Assembly: GCF_001949145.1 (NCBI RefSeq)
Contig: NW_019091362.1
Location: 2,910,482-2,974,481, forward strand
DNA: 64,000 nucleotides
Origin: Acanthaster planci
Lineage: Eukaryota; Echinodermata; Asteroidea; Valvatida; Acanthasteridae
Direction of reading: 5' to 3'
Both the position numbers and the translations under genes were made by a program. Below the pieces are notes generated by a model that made no database searches, was not told the DNA's origin, and worked only from the letters and a program-made list of their open reading frames with translations. This document shows, piece after piece, positions 40,089 to 51,972 of the stretch. Numbering within the stretch: the stretch's first letter is position 1; every line of letters starts with the position of its first letter.

Positions 40089-43000
40089 CATGCAGTTTTG
40101 CCTTGTCTGACCTCTGATTGACCCAGAAGTGTGACATCATGTTCAAACAGGGTGGCATTGAAATGGTTAAGGGGGAATAACTATATTTGCATAATCCCTC
40201 GGGAAGATATTGCTAACTCCCCCATTTTGCCGAAACCGACTTTTTTTTGTCGATCGTGACTCATGTCAAACTCCATTAACCACCACCCTCCCTGATTATT
40301 TAACAGGTGAACACATACACTTTGTTCATGTCCATCTCAGAGATATTTCTAGACACCATGATGGCTCACCCTGCAGCTCCTGACTCTAAATGCTAAAATT
40401 TCTAGAGTGGTCCTTTTCCAAGCAGCTGTATGCCTGTGAAACAATTCTCAATCGTTCCCTTTGTCTCGCCTACAGAAATGGCAAATTGAACCCAACAGTA
40501 CCAGTACTCTAGGAGATCTGTCAAGCGATCAATTTTGATAATTTTGGGTTTCCTTCATTCATTCAGTGTCCAATCCCACTAACGCCAAGGCCAAGCAGAA
40601 TGCTGTTACCGGTAGCTTGTACAGGTGCCCAGTACAATGCCTACCATGGACAGCATTCTTCTGCTTGGTCTATGCACGCTGCTAGGAAGCCGGCCTTTTC
40701 TATCAGATCTGGAAAACCCATTCACTGGTATCTTTGCATCAGCAAAAGTGTTTTGCACCCAGCCAGGGTGAAATCTAATTATGAGGTCACGGCCACTGTT
40801 CTGAGTGATCTAGGCCAGGGGTCACCATTTCTGGGTCACTGCTTTAATTACTGGCGATTGACAGCCTGAAGAGAGGGCCACGCTGATATTAAATCACGAT
40901 TATCAGAACTGATTTTTTTTCTCAAGAGGTGTTTAACTCTTCATTTCAAATGATTCTGTGGAATCTGTAATTATCCAATGTGAAAGATATGAAATTATTG
41001 TGTTTTCACAAATAATCTACATGTATTTATAACAAAGTGAGAGGTGTTAATTTTAGAACATGTACATGTGTGTACATGTAATTTGTTCCAAATTTTTGAA
41101 AGATAATCTCCCATTTGAACCATGGAGTGAACAAACTTTTTTAAAATAAGTATTCTCAGGCCAAAAATCACCACTTTTAAACTGATTTTAATCAAATAAC
41201 TGAACATTGACTTATTTTAATGAAAACTGTCTGAGAAACTAGGAGGTAAGTAAGTAAGTCAATTCGAAACATACAGGTATCATACCCCGCATGTACATGG
41301 ATGTAAATTGTCTCGGCAAAAATCACATGATCCATGACATGGATGACTCTTGCAGAGAATTTTAGTGACTGAAGATTTCTGTGGCCTACATGCACACACT
41401 TAACGTGACATAAGTAGCACAAGTCAGAAGACTACAGTTACCAATAGGCTACAAATACGTACATGCATGTTGATGAGTGCAAATACACAGTGAGTGCCTT
41501 TCCTGCAAAAGCTGGGAGATTGGGGCAAAGTCTAACCTATAAAAGTGAATCAGACTTGGGCTGAAATTAAATCCTGATTCTGGGTCAGTTCAAGTTGGTG
41601 GCTGCCCAGTCATGGGTACAATATATGGCCTTGACACGGGATTATAAACTCCGCCAAGAATAAAGGGGCGACTTCAAGCAAGAAGGTCAAAGTGGAACAG
41701 TAATTCAAACTGTCTGATCAGAGGAATGTGTGACTTAAATGTACATGTACACAGTATACAGTGACATATATAAATTGGACAGATTTTTCTGTGTTTTGTC
41801 ATGGAGACCTCTATTAATAGCTCCATGGTTTTATGGATCACGGAAAGGGGAAAAACTAAATGTATAACATTTGAATAAATGACATGTAACAGGCAATAAA
41901 AAAATGATTTAACACAGGTCAAACTGACAAGAATTTTTAGAAGAAACAATACATGTACATGTACTTACATGTATGTGTACATGTTTGAATAAGGGGGAAT
42001 AGCAAGCTCCATTCAATCTTGTTTGATTATCAAAGCCACATGTACATGTACATGTATACATTGTACTGTACCTCCGGAGCCACACCTACATGGAATTTAC
42101 AAATTTGATGGAATTCAGAGGTGATGGATATTTTTACGAGCAAGGGTTTGCCTCCAATCATTGTCAGGGTAGCATGCTGGCGCTTTCTAGCAGCCCACAC
42201 CAAGAGGGAGGGAGGAAGGGGGAGCAAGTTTGATTGGGTTAGAGCAGTGCCTGTGACCTAGAAACCACTCCATCACTGAGCTCACCAAGGTCAGTTGAAT
42301 GATATGCAACAAAGAAGCCATTTTTATCACATTTCCTGAATCTATCTTATTCAATATCATCTGCTAAATGAGGTGATGCCAGACTATTTTGGGTTCCATG
42401 CCCCACTTTAATTTTTCTAAATGTTGCTTGAAACATAAAGCTACATGTACATGTATAATAGCTCTGAAATTTTAAGTTATTCAGCATTATCAAAATGAAA
42501 CTAATCTGTTTCAAACGTCTGTTTGATTTATTTGATATTTTTTCATTCTTACCTGTATGTTCCCAAAACAAGATAACCTCACTTTCAATTCAATATGGCC
42601 GACTTGTGTGAATGAGGTCAATTCTGAATCCAGTATGGCAGCGAATGCAATAACATTGCAAGCTACATGTAGTAGAAAGGCTGTGAATCGCCCATGCCAG
42701 CAATTTCTGAATTTGCATGCACTTCAATTCTATGCTCTTACATTAGGAACATGTAGGGCATCTTGTGGAGCATGGAGTGGACGGTGTACATGTACATGGA
42801 CTGTATCTGAGGAATTTGGACACACACGAAAGCAGAGCCTTCCAAACAGATCTATTCTGCAGTGGGAATATGCATCAGTATTCAAATTGACAGTAGGTCT
42901 CATGATTACTTTAGCAGTGATACATGTACATGTAATCCATGGATCAAAATATCATCAAAGAGTCACTGGTTAACCGAGCAAAACTTACATGTAAGGAAAG

Positions 43001-46000
43001 AAAGATGAGGAAATACATATGAGCTTTAAATCCATATTTGCTTTGCATACCCCCCAAAATTGTTGTTTTTTTATTATTTTTTTTAGGGTGGTTATATATT
43101 AGGTTAATTCCAGAGATTAGGCGTCCAAAAGTGTGACATTGTCATGTCCCTGTTACATGAACATCTGACCTCTGTTTACATGGGAATTTCACCGGAACTG
43201 ATTTCAAACTATTACTTTTTGTTTGGCAGGTAATTTGCATTAATTGAAAATTAGAAAATGTGTTCTGAACTTACAAAATCATCAGATACGACAGAGACAC
43301 GAAAAAGTGGAGCCCTAATTTCTGGAATTACCCATTATTCGTTTCTATGGCAGCTTATTTGCTGGTCTCAAAATCTATTACCTTTGGTGAAAGTTTCTTC
43401 CAACAGATTTTTGTAAACAAGAGTTTGATAATGTAATGTTGTAATGTTTTCAGTAAAAAGTCAGTACTGTTAAGTAAGCACAAATACATGTAATTGGGAG
43501 TCCAACCTAAGGAAGTCCATTCATTAAGTTTTCTTTCTTTTTCAACCACAGAGTTTCGCTGACCTGCATACGGTACACGTACCGATATTGTTACATTGAA
43601 ATTTGTAGTAAATCTGCAACATTTGCAGAAATTCGGAACTCCAAACAGCCCTCTCTAAGGAGATATCATCTTCTTGAATAATATCAACCCTAAATCCTCC
43701 CAAATCCTCTGAATGATTTTGAAGGATTCAGGAGGATTGAGGAAGAATGGCATAACAGTGTGGCTGATTGTGAAGAAGGCACTGTGTCAAGGTTATGGGT
43801 TAGACCTTGTGTTGTTTATGATCAGCCATGCATACATTGTTATGTGAAATCCTCTATACTGCCTCAGGATACCATTCGCATGGATACCATTCACAACTTT
43901 AAGTTACGTTTTCCTCTGAGGTACTCATAAGCTTGCCTTTAGCCGTGCTTACTGCTTTAGTCTTCATGAAATACACAGAGCCTCTATTAGCGTAAAATTG
44001 TCCAGTGCCACAAAACTGGACCAAGATATGTAAATTTAAGTACAAATTCGAGGGACGTGAAATCACACAGAACTATGGTAGTCTATGTACATGTATTTTA
44101 TTAGCTACTGACAAGCACAGAAAAACATGCCATGCAGGTACCTGTTTTTTGTGTGATTCAAATTTTTACCAATTGATCTTACATGTACAGTATGTGTCAA
44201 ATAAAATAACGCATACTTGATATATGCAGAGACAAGTGTCATAAATTTGTATAAATGTGACTCAGTAGTGCTGTCATCATTACGTGTGCCGATACATCAG
44301 TCATCAGCAATGTGTTGGCACATTCAGTATTGCTGCATGATTACTTGCAAATAGCGCGCTGCCTACATCAGTAATGTATCAGTGCGTCTTGAATGCAAAT
44401 GGTTGCTGCCCTGCCAAAAAGAAAGCAATATCCACAGGTTTCTGCAGTATTGTAGTAATATTTAAATTAATAATTGCGTTAATTACTACACATTTTGTTA
44501 ATGCATTTCTGTTACAAGGCACAAGTTTTGCAAGTGTGGGATTGAGTTGATTGTCAATATCATACAAAAAGAACAAGTCAGAAACTGAATCTCAAAATGA
44601 AGAACTTGGGAGGCCCAAAATTTGGCCTTTGTTCGAAGACACGCATATGAATCTCCTATAAATATTGCATGAACGTGAAGTTTGGCAACAGTAAAAAACA
44701 GAATTTTATCATATTGATACAGTAAAAGAGATCCCCACGGATGTATTTCTGAAATCAACAAAATTATTTCGGATTTGGAGGTAATCCTAGAATATTGGGA
44801 GAAAATTGGAGGCAATTCCTGTGTTTGGTTAACAGCAACCCTCACAAGCTTTGCAGAAATCTCCCTAGAGATCCTGGGGGATTTTGAAGGATGGAGAAAT
44901 TTATAGAACCCAGATACAATCACTTTCCACACATGGGGCTTGATGGCCCTTAAAAGTGAAAGTACGTGTACAAACAATGTATGTCATAATCCTGTGCACT
45001 GGACATTTCTTGAGGATTATAGGAATAACTATTCCTCAGTTCATAAAACTTGGGGAATTAATCAAATGTTCTTTTTGATGAATGTAAGTGATCTCACGAT
45101 GGACACATAATTATAAAGTATGATTTCTTAGAATCAATACAAGTTTTAGCAGTTTGCTAAGTTCATCCTCGTAAGTACACACCAGCATTTCACTTTAACA
45201 CCATCTTGTTCCTGCACACAACGCATTATTGCAGTGAAGCTGACAGAAACATTACAAAGATGAAAGTAAGCCTGTGCTGAATATATGAATATATTCAAAT
45301 ACAACTCGCGTTATAAATATCAAAGCGACAGAGACCAGACAAATTAATTTGTTATAACCAGGGCATCGTTATAAAGAGGGGGGGGACAGATCACGAAATA
45401 GAGATTCAAAGAATTTGTCCTTTATAACAGTACTTTTTACTTGTGTTCTTTATATTTAAATATTCCATCAATTCTTGAATAATCCAAGATTATTTTTTAA
45501 TCGAATTTCAGGTCAAGTATTTCAATAATTAATTATTCGATTGTATTTCATCCCCATTATGAACGCCACTTTTACTCCGGTGAAACCATGAAGTTATGGC
45601 TTGATCCCGCAACTGTGTCATTTTACTTTTATTATGTCATCTAATCTTTCTGGTGATCGACAACATGACAAACAGTACCGGCTGTATTTGGCCAAACCTG
45701 GCAGAACAACTGTATAAATACGAACCCCAGGATTTTATTTGCAATTTTCAGTTTGGTAGCAGTGTACTACACACACTGTGCTGTGTGGCCTACTTTTTAA
45801 CAATGTGTACCTTATGCTTAGCATATGACACGAGTAACATTTTTACCAGTATCTTAAAACAAAAGGTACCAACGATTCTTTTGTTGATCTACAGTATAAG
45901 ATAAAATTGAGTCATACAGAAATAATTTTTATTGGACAATCACAATTTTCCAGTTTCATAAACACAACCAACCCAAATTGGACTCTTTTTTTACGTCTTT

Positions 46001-46671
46001 TTCCCTTATGTACTGACCCATTTTGTTTGCAAAAAGCCCCTTCAAACCAACAGGGAGGCTTTGGTTGGTGTTCATGAAACTTCGCAATGTAGAATTATTT
46101 CACAAGCAGCCACTTAAGTTTGATTGGAGGCACTGGTGAAATTTCACAGGCAACCAAAGTTCCTCCAAACTTTACCTGATATTGAGGTACATGTACATGT
46201 AGGCCTATGCAGGTGGTGACTTTGTGTACAAGTTTATCCAGTAGGTACATTGTATCAGTGGATCGCACAGTGTATCTTATTACATGTATATCGCTGTGCT
46301 TTTGGTCGATACCACATGGAATCTCAGACTTTTTAATTCTTTTTGAAACACCGGCCATAATATCCATGGCTGTAAAATCAAGAGGGTTAACTGAGTGCGT
46401 AGTGTGATCGTGCAGTCGTACAGTAAGCCCTACCATAGTCCGAGTAACTTGGACAAATCGTCTTTTTAAACATTTGGACATGGTCAGGCACACCCTACCA
46501 TGTTCACATGTTAAAAGAGGCGATTCGTAGAGTCCAAGTTAACAAGTTACTGATCATATCAAGCATTCATGCAGAGTTTGATCTTTCACCATTCAGCGTC
46601 ATCTATTGCCAACTGGGTAAATAACGATGTCTCTGCAACTTAAAGAAAAGGTCTTTTTGAAAGGGTAAGAA

Positions 46672-46862
46672 GAGTTCCATAGGCTGACATTCTTTGCAGT
46701 GCTTCTTAAGCCATCACTCTCGAAAGATGATAACAGGTCCTAAAAAGTCGAATTTAGCAGGAAAAGTATTAAAGAATCTTCTCAGAAAACACGCAGAAGC
46801 TTTCAGAGCAGTTTCATGGGGTTTGTTCAAAGGGTGTCAAGTGATGCATGGGTATGGTACCC
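46672..46862 (-). mobile_element. GAGTTCCATA family, copy C (reverse orientation)
   Basis: The left end is GAGTTCCATAGGCTGACATT. The right end, read on the minus strand, is GTACCATACCCATGCATCAC followed by TTGACACCC, matching the diagnostic end of the other copies. Confidence 0.6.
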
Positions 46863-47245
46863 TTTCCTACAAAAACTTTTTAAGGCGCACAGGACGGTGC
46901 AAATGTCGCTAAGTAATCAATTCAGTTAGGCCTAATTCTAACCTAAAAAAACTGGTGTGAACTCTCTGAATTGTTGACTTTCTGGAATTTGGAAAACCAC
47001 CCAAAAAGGACAGACACGACAATTGTCGTGCATGATGTTAACGTTAGGTTAGTGTCTGATACGAATCTTGTCCATATCGGCTGGCCCGGGCCGCAGGGGG
47101 GCCTAGCCTAGGCCTACTTATTTTTCCACTTCAAGTTCAATTCGTCGCTTCGTCTTGGATACTGTCAACCAAAGAATTTGTTCGGCATGGAAACGTATCC
47201 ATGCAATCCCACCAAAACAGGGTGCAAAAACGTTAAAACACTTAC

Positions 47246-47411
47246 CTTTCTCGGGCCCTTCGCCAAGCAATACCGCGATCGGTCGATGCTCCCGTCAAGC
47301 CAGTCAAGGGCCGCACGTTCACTGCACTACGTGTGTTTGCTTCGCCGATTCTATCTCGATAAGGCCCCCCATTCAACGACATGCAACGACGACAGCTGCG
47401 ACAAGCGCCAT
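47246..47411 (-). CDS. candidate first exon of an unidentified minus-strand gene
   Basis: This block is GC- and CpG-richer than its surroundings. On the minus strand it ends in GAGAAAG|GTAAGTG, a perfect consensus donor at 47246/47245. ATG at 47411 has good context (ACAAACATGGCG) but stops after 12 residues (MALVAAVVVACR). A second ATG at 47382, in another frame, stays open for 45 codons to the donor (phase 2), starting MSLNGGPYRDRIGEANTRSA. I do not recognise either product. Either the exon is mostly 5' UTR with a short upstream ORF, or the second ATG is the real start. No matching downstream exon was found to the left, so the first intron may exceed the window. The call rests on the donor, composition and isolation only. 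Confidence 0.4.
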
Positions 47412-50400
47412 GTTTGTCTGAGAGCTTTGCTAAAGCGCATCCATTAGGATGTGTTCATGCATATTTATTTTTCCATTTGTACCACACGAGGGCGTTATCA
47501 ATTTCTTGCGAGTTTCTATAATATTGCAATGCAAGTGGGACTCAAACAATGCCTCAGTTCCCGCTAGTTTCACAAAATAAATTACATTCAATCCAGACAT
47601 CTATACACATTCGAGGAAAAGTTGGTCTTGATTCCACTTTCCTGATACAACCTGTTAGGAAAACGATTCACTGATCAAAAATGAGCGTATGCTCATTAAA
47701 AAAAAGTCATTCTCTAATTCAAAGTATGGCATAATGAAAAACGTGTGCAAAAGTGAACTATCAAAATATATTTTAATGAAACGGATTTCTGGATGTCAAT
47801 AATCATATAATTTTCCCTTGGAAAATTGAAAACATCTCATAGCATAAAGACACTCAAGACTATCCAAGTAGAATATGACCAACACAAAGAAATCTGTAAC
47901 ATATAAAAATCCAACATTTTCATGACAAAGGTTGCTCAAGAGGAAAAGGTTGTATGACATACTCGAACTGTGTCATAAAACTACAGGAATTACATCTCAA
48001 CTTCCAGTAAAAATCCCTTTAAAGATTCAGAGCGATTGCGTACAGGCACACAGATGCTTCCCATTCAAGGTCAACAGATTCCTCAAATTCACAGCAAACT
48101 CAGTATAGAAAGCTAAAATCAAATTGGGGCTTTACTTGCATGTGCTGGGCATTAGGCACAAGCATGCAGAAATTTCAGGGAGAGAGACTTTGAATTGATG
48201 ACACACAAAAAATATAAGGGATGACTCAAAGGGCAATTCTATTGTAGTTGAAAGATTTACTCTCATCATATATGCCCGACCTTGAAGGCACTGCATCACA
48301 TATATTAGAGATGACAGGCTCTCCGAAAGGATTTCAGTATAAATATTAAAACCAACCCCCCCCCAAAAAAAAACCCACAGGGGATTAAGCTGCTTCCAGA
48401 ATAGGGGATAACCCCCCACACTGTATAAAGGTCATTTTTGATTCATTTAATCTTTGATACTTAAAGAGTCTTGTTGAAAAAGAAACAATGAACATTGACA
48501 CATGCTAGACTGTGACTGCACAGAATGACCAGACGAAATTTATGTTTTCCCATCCAATTCCATCCCCAAAACATGTAAAAATATAATCAGACTTTACCGC
48601 CCGATAATACCAAACGACTAGTGTAACAAAATGCAGTTCTAGTTGTACACGTAATCATTTTTCCTATGTCCCCCCCCCCAAATCTTAACGGTGAAATAAA
48701 TGTGGGTATCTGCTTTTTGTGGTCTTACAATTTTGGGGAGGAGAGTATGCAAATGAGTTACGAAGCATTTAACAGATTAAATTAAGGTTACGTCTAAATG
48801 AAGCTACAAAGAGGCAAGACAGAAAGAAGAGATTAAAGACCAAAATCAAGTCAACTCTTGGACAGAATTTGCAATCTTTATTTATTTCTGTTTTTTTTTT
48901 CCGGGATATTTCTGTGGCTCTGAAGGCCTGCCAATATTAATTATAGAGCACGGTTACTAGCCATGGTCGATGTGTGGTTTAGATGGGAACCACAGCTGGT
49001 GGAAGTATTACTCAATGGCAACAAAGCAAGAGGCTATGCCAGTGAATAACAAATGTAAGCAATGAAGGGCCTCATGAGGCTCTTACTGGTTCCAGAGTGA
49101 ACACTTTACTTTTCGATGGGGTGGGATTTGTCTTAAAACCAAGTCTTTAGTGGTACTTGGGCTGATGATCTCCATTGGAGTTTTTAGCAAGCATGTGGAA
49201 ATGACAGCGCAAGGCTATCTCTGAATCATCTGCTTGCACATGTGAACTAGGGAGATGTTGTGCTTTACATGGAAATGTGGTGGGGAAAACTCTGCGTGCA
49301 TGCACTTCACGCGCGCTTCCCACAGGCTGTGATGAGCAGGTGCACCCAATTTCAGTCGGAATGTACCAAAATCCTGTGTGCGCCTGGTACTCCCCTTGTC
49401 TCTCCCTTTTTTCCACTGAGGGAATACGTCTACACGCAGCGGATACAACATCAAAGCCCAGGTGATGGTGACTAATCAGTAGTCTTGCATCCCTAAAAAC
49501 ATAGCGTGTCACTTGCACAATTATGTATATAAAACACATTACATGTAAATTTATATGACGGGTTTTGCCCTTACCCAACGTATATATTAATAAACACTCT
49601 ATGCTCAGTGCTTGTCCGAGAGCTTGCAAAAAAAGTCACAAGCTTACTCGGGTGGGACTCGAACCCACGACCACCTGCTTACTTCGCAAGCTCTCGGACA
49701 AGCACTGAGCATACAGTGTTTATTAATATATACGTTGGGTAAGGGCAAAACCTGTCATATAAATTTACATCTCCCCAACGCAAAAAATACATCTTGAAAA
49801 CATTACATGTAGTTCCAGAATCATCATATACTCCATTTGTTTACACTAGACTTCATGGTCAAAAATGATGTCACATTTCGGTACTCTATTCAGCAAAAGC
49901 AGCGGCGATAGAGGGCAATTTAACCCTAACCCTCCAGGGTACTTTGGCTAGAAACCTTGCCAGACACATCAGTCTGCATCATTTGTCAAAGTGGCTTTCC
50001 CTTCCCAGTATAACAAGACAGTATAACAGGTCATCTCTCCCAAGGTCAAACAACCTGGGAGTCTGTGGTTGCAAGACACCACAAGATCCAACAGTGACAT
50101 GGTACAATGGGGCTGGCTCCCATTGTCTCAACATGGCTTGTTAGTTTGGCTGCTGTTGATTGCCAAGTGCATCAAACTTTTCACCTGATGCACTGTGCTG
50201 CGTCTAGCAGGGTTAGGATCAAAGAAGAAGATAAAGTGTAAAGTGTAAAGATAGTGTTTTTGTGACCCTTAAACCACAATCATGATCATACCATTAGGAC
50301 GATAACCAGATGTTTTTCAGACAGCGCCACCAAAAAACCCCCCAAAAACAAAAAACCAACAGAGATGACATACCAGGTGGCAGACGATATTGTTGACCAT

Positions 50401-51195
50401 ACTGTCATTTCAAATATTCAATATTTGGCAAGATTCCAACTGCTGCTCTTTTTCTATATTTTAGAAGAAACCATCCATTTTGTTTCACTGTAAGCAACAA
50501 GAAATTGAGGGATACATAATGTGCACTCACTTTGGAGAAAAAACAATGCGTTCTTATTTCTGCCTTTTTGAACCAGCAGTGAATCGCCTCCAACCACCGC
50601 TTCTCATTTGGCCAGAATAATGACATCACACGGGCACAACTGAAGATGCAAAAACGCTCAACTAACAAGCGTAACAGGAACAAGTTTCTGGTAATAGTGG
50701 TGAAAACAAACCCTGCAAATTCTCGGAGCAACAAACTCTACTTATTGATGTACAATCTGCTGACATGTTTAACAAAAGTAACTCACAATATCAGAAGTTT
50801 TCATTTGCTGAATATTACAACCATTCAGTCATCACAATGCCAATCCGACCTGTTTGAAATCTGATTATTTCTAGCTATCCTACACCGTGTACATTAATAT
50901 ACAAAATACCGATATTTCACCCTTTGAGGGTGAATTGTACAGATTTTGCTGTTAGATATAGTGTACGATTAATTGGCTGATGTGCCTCGCTGCGGAAGTT
51001 ACCTGGTACCCTGACTTTCACAACTGCGATGAAGGGTTTGTGAATAAATAGTCTTAGAGCAAGTCGGTGACATCAAACAATTGCTAACTGCTATGATTTG
51101 GGATGTGTTCTTTTTAACACGAGAGGGCAAAGAATGACATTCTCAAGTGGTTACAAAAAAAGACAAAAGTCCAACGTCACAGCAGTCAACAATTA
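47412..51195. other. intergenic tract between STRAP 3' end and the 47.4-kb candidate exon
   Basis: Holds the 49543-49770 foldback and an adjacent minus-strand open frame (49147-49500). Otherwise AT-rich DNA with C runs at 48355-48364 and 48670-48679. No recognised gene. Confidence 0.5.
49543..49770. repeat. near-perfect 85-bp inverted repeat with tRNA-like loop
   Basis: Arms 49543-49627 and 49686-49770 are inverted copies differing at only two of 85 positions. The 58-bp spacer, on the minus strand, contains CGTGGGTTCGAGTCCCACCC, an intact pol III B box with flanking T-stem pairing, and ends in a T run. The arms include ATGCTCAGTGC, resembling an A box. A recent foldback made from a tRNA-derived SINE is the best fit. 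Confidence 0.8.
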
Positions 51196-51201
51196 TTTAT
51201 T
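51196..51201 (-). terminator. candidate STRAP poly(A) signal
   Basis: AATAAA on the minus strand, about 550 nt past the STRAP stop. The next 30 minus-strand bases are rich in TG (TGTTGACTGCTGTGACG), as expected of a downstream element. I saw no nearer AATAAA on the minus strand. This is inference from motif and position only. Confidence 0.35.
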
Positions 51202-51751
51202 TTCAAAAAATATTCAAGGAAGTCGCAAGGTCAAAGTGCAGACTCACTCCGCAAACAACTCGGTGAAAATCAACGCAGCGTGACCTTTGAGTACTGTAAA
51301 CTTCGCTTGTGGACATGATGAGAGGATTCACCTCACACGTTGGACACAAACACTGAACATGCTTGTGTGTAGCCTTCACAGCATTGAGTGGGTAAATTCG
51401 TTCATGAGGAAAATCGAGACTGGGTTGTAGCGACAAAAAATGTGTCCCAAGTCCGTTTTTGGTGGACACAACATCTATATTTCAACACGTGTGTAGTGCC
51501 CACAACTACAGAAAAAGTATGAGTGTTGTCAAGAAGGATGGGTTGATAAAAACACTGCGCAAGAGCACTCACCATCTCTTTATAGCACATTTGACGTACC
51601 TACTTATATTTACATGTACCAACGTATACTTGCACTGTATTTTCTTCCCCTGTCTCTGAGAGGTTATGTATACACAGTCTTTACGGTGGCCAAAATACCT
51701 GCGACATCAATATCAAATTTAAATCCGACGGCTGTTCATATTCTCTGCCTA

Positions 51752-51972
51752 TCACGATTCAGCTTCAGTAACCAGAGGGGCCACAACATCCGCCCCGGCG
51801 CACGCATCCAGCGCGGCCTCGTCGGGTTCGATGCACTTCCAGAGTCCGTAGGTCTTGCCCAGTGTCATCTGCCAGAGACGCAGAGTGCCGTCCTCTGAGC
51901 CACTGGCGTAGAGCTCACCGTCCGGGGAGAAACGGACACAGTGGACAGGACCGAAGTGGCCCTTGTAGGACT
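51752..51972 (-). CDS. STRAP: STRAP coding exon 7 (terminal)
   Basis: Encodes residues 261-333 and the TGA stop: [34 protein letters not shown] of blade 7, then GKTYGLWKC and a tail rich in Ala and acidic residues. The exon is visibly GC-richer than its surroundings. Acceptor is ATGAACAG. Confidence 0.96.

Larger units (their letters stand above)
37973..47245. other. non-coding tract (possible giant intron of the minus-strand gene starting at 47.4 kb)
   Basis: Contains the X-box at 38290, the (TACATG)n run at 40031, a GC-balanced stretch at 40090-40300 with ATTTGCATAAT, AT-rich palindromic words near 45280-45540, MITE copy C and a perfect 16-bp palindrome at 47015-47030. No downstream exon for the 47.4-kb gene could be identified. 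Confidence 0.45.

Noticed and set aside
44498-44977. 159-codon minus-strand open frame
   Set aside because: Within chance length for six frames of AT-rich DNA; low-complexity mix, no splice logic and no recognisable domain.
49628-49685. Functional tRNA gene
   Set aside because: Only the T-arm/B-box region is tRNA-like; no acceptor stem, anticodon arm or complete cloverleaf can be drawn.
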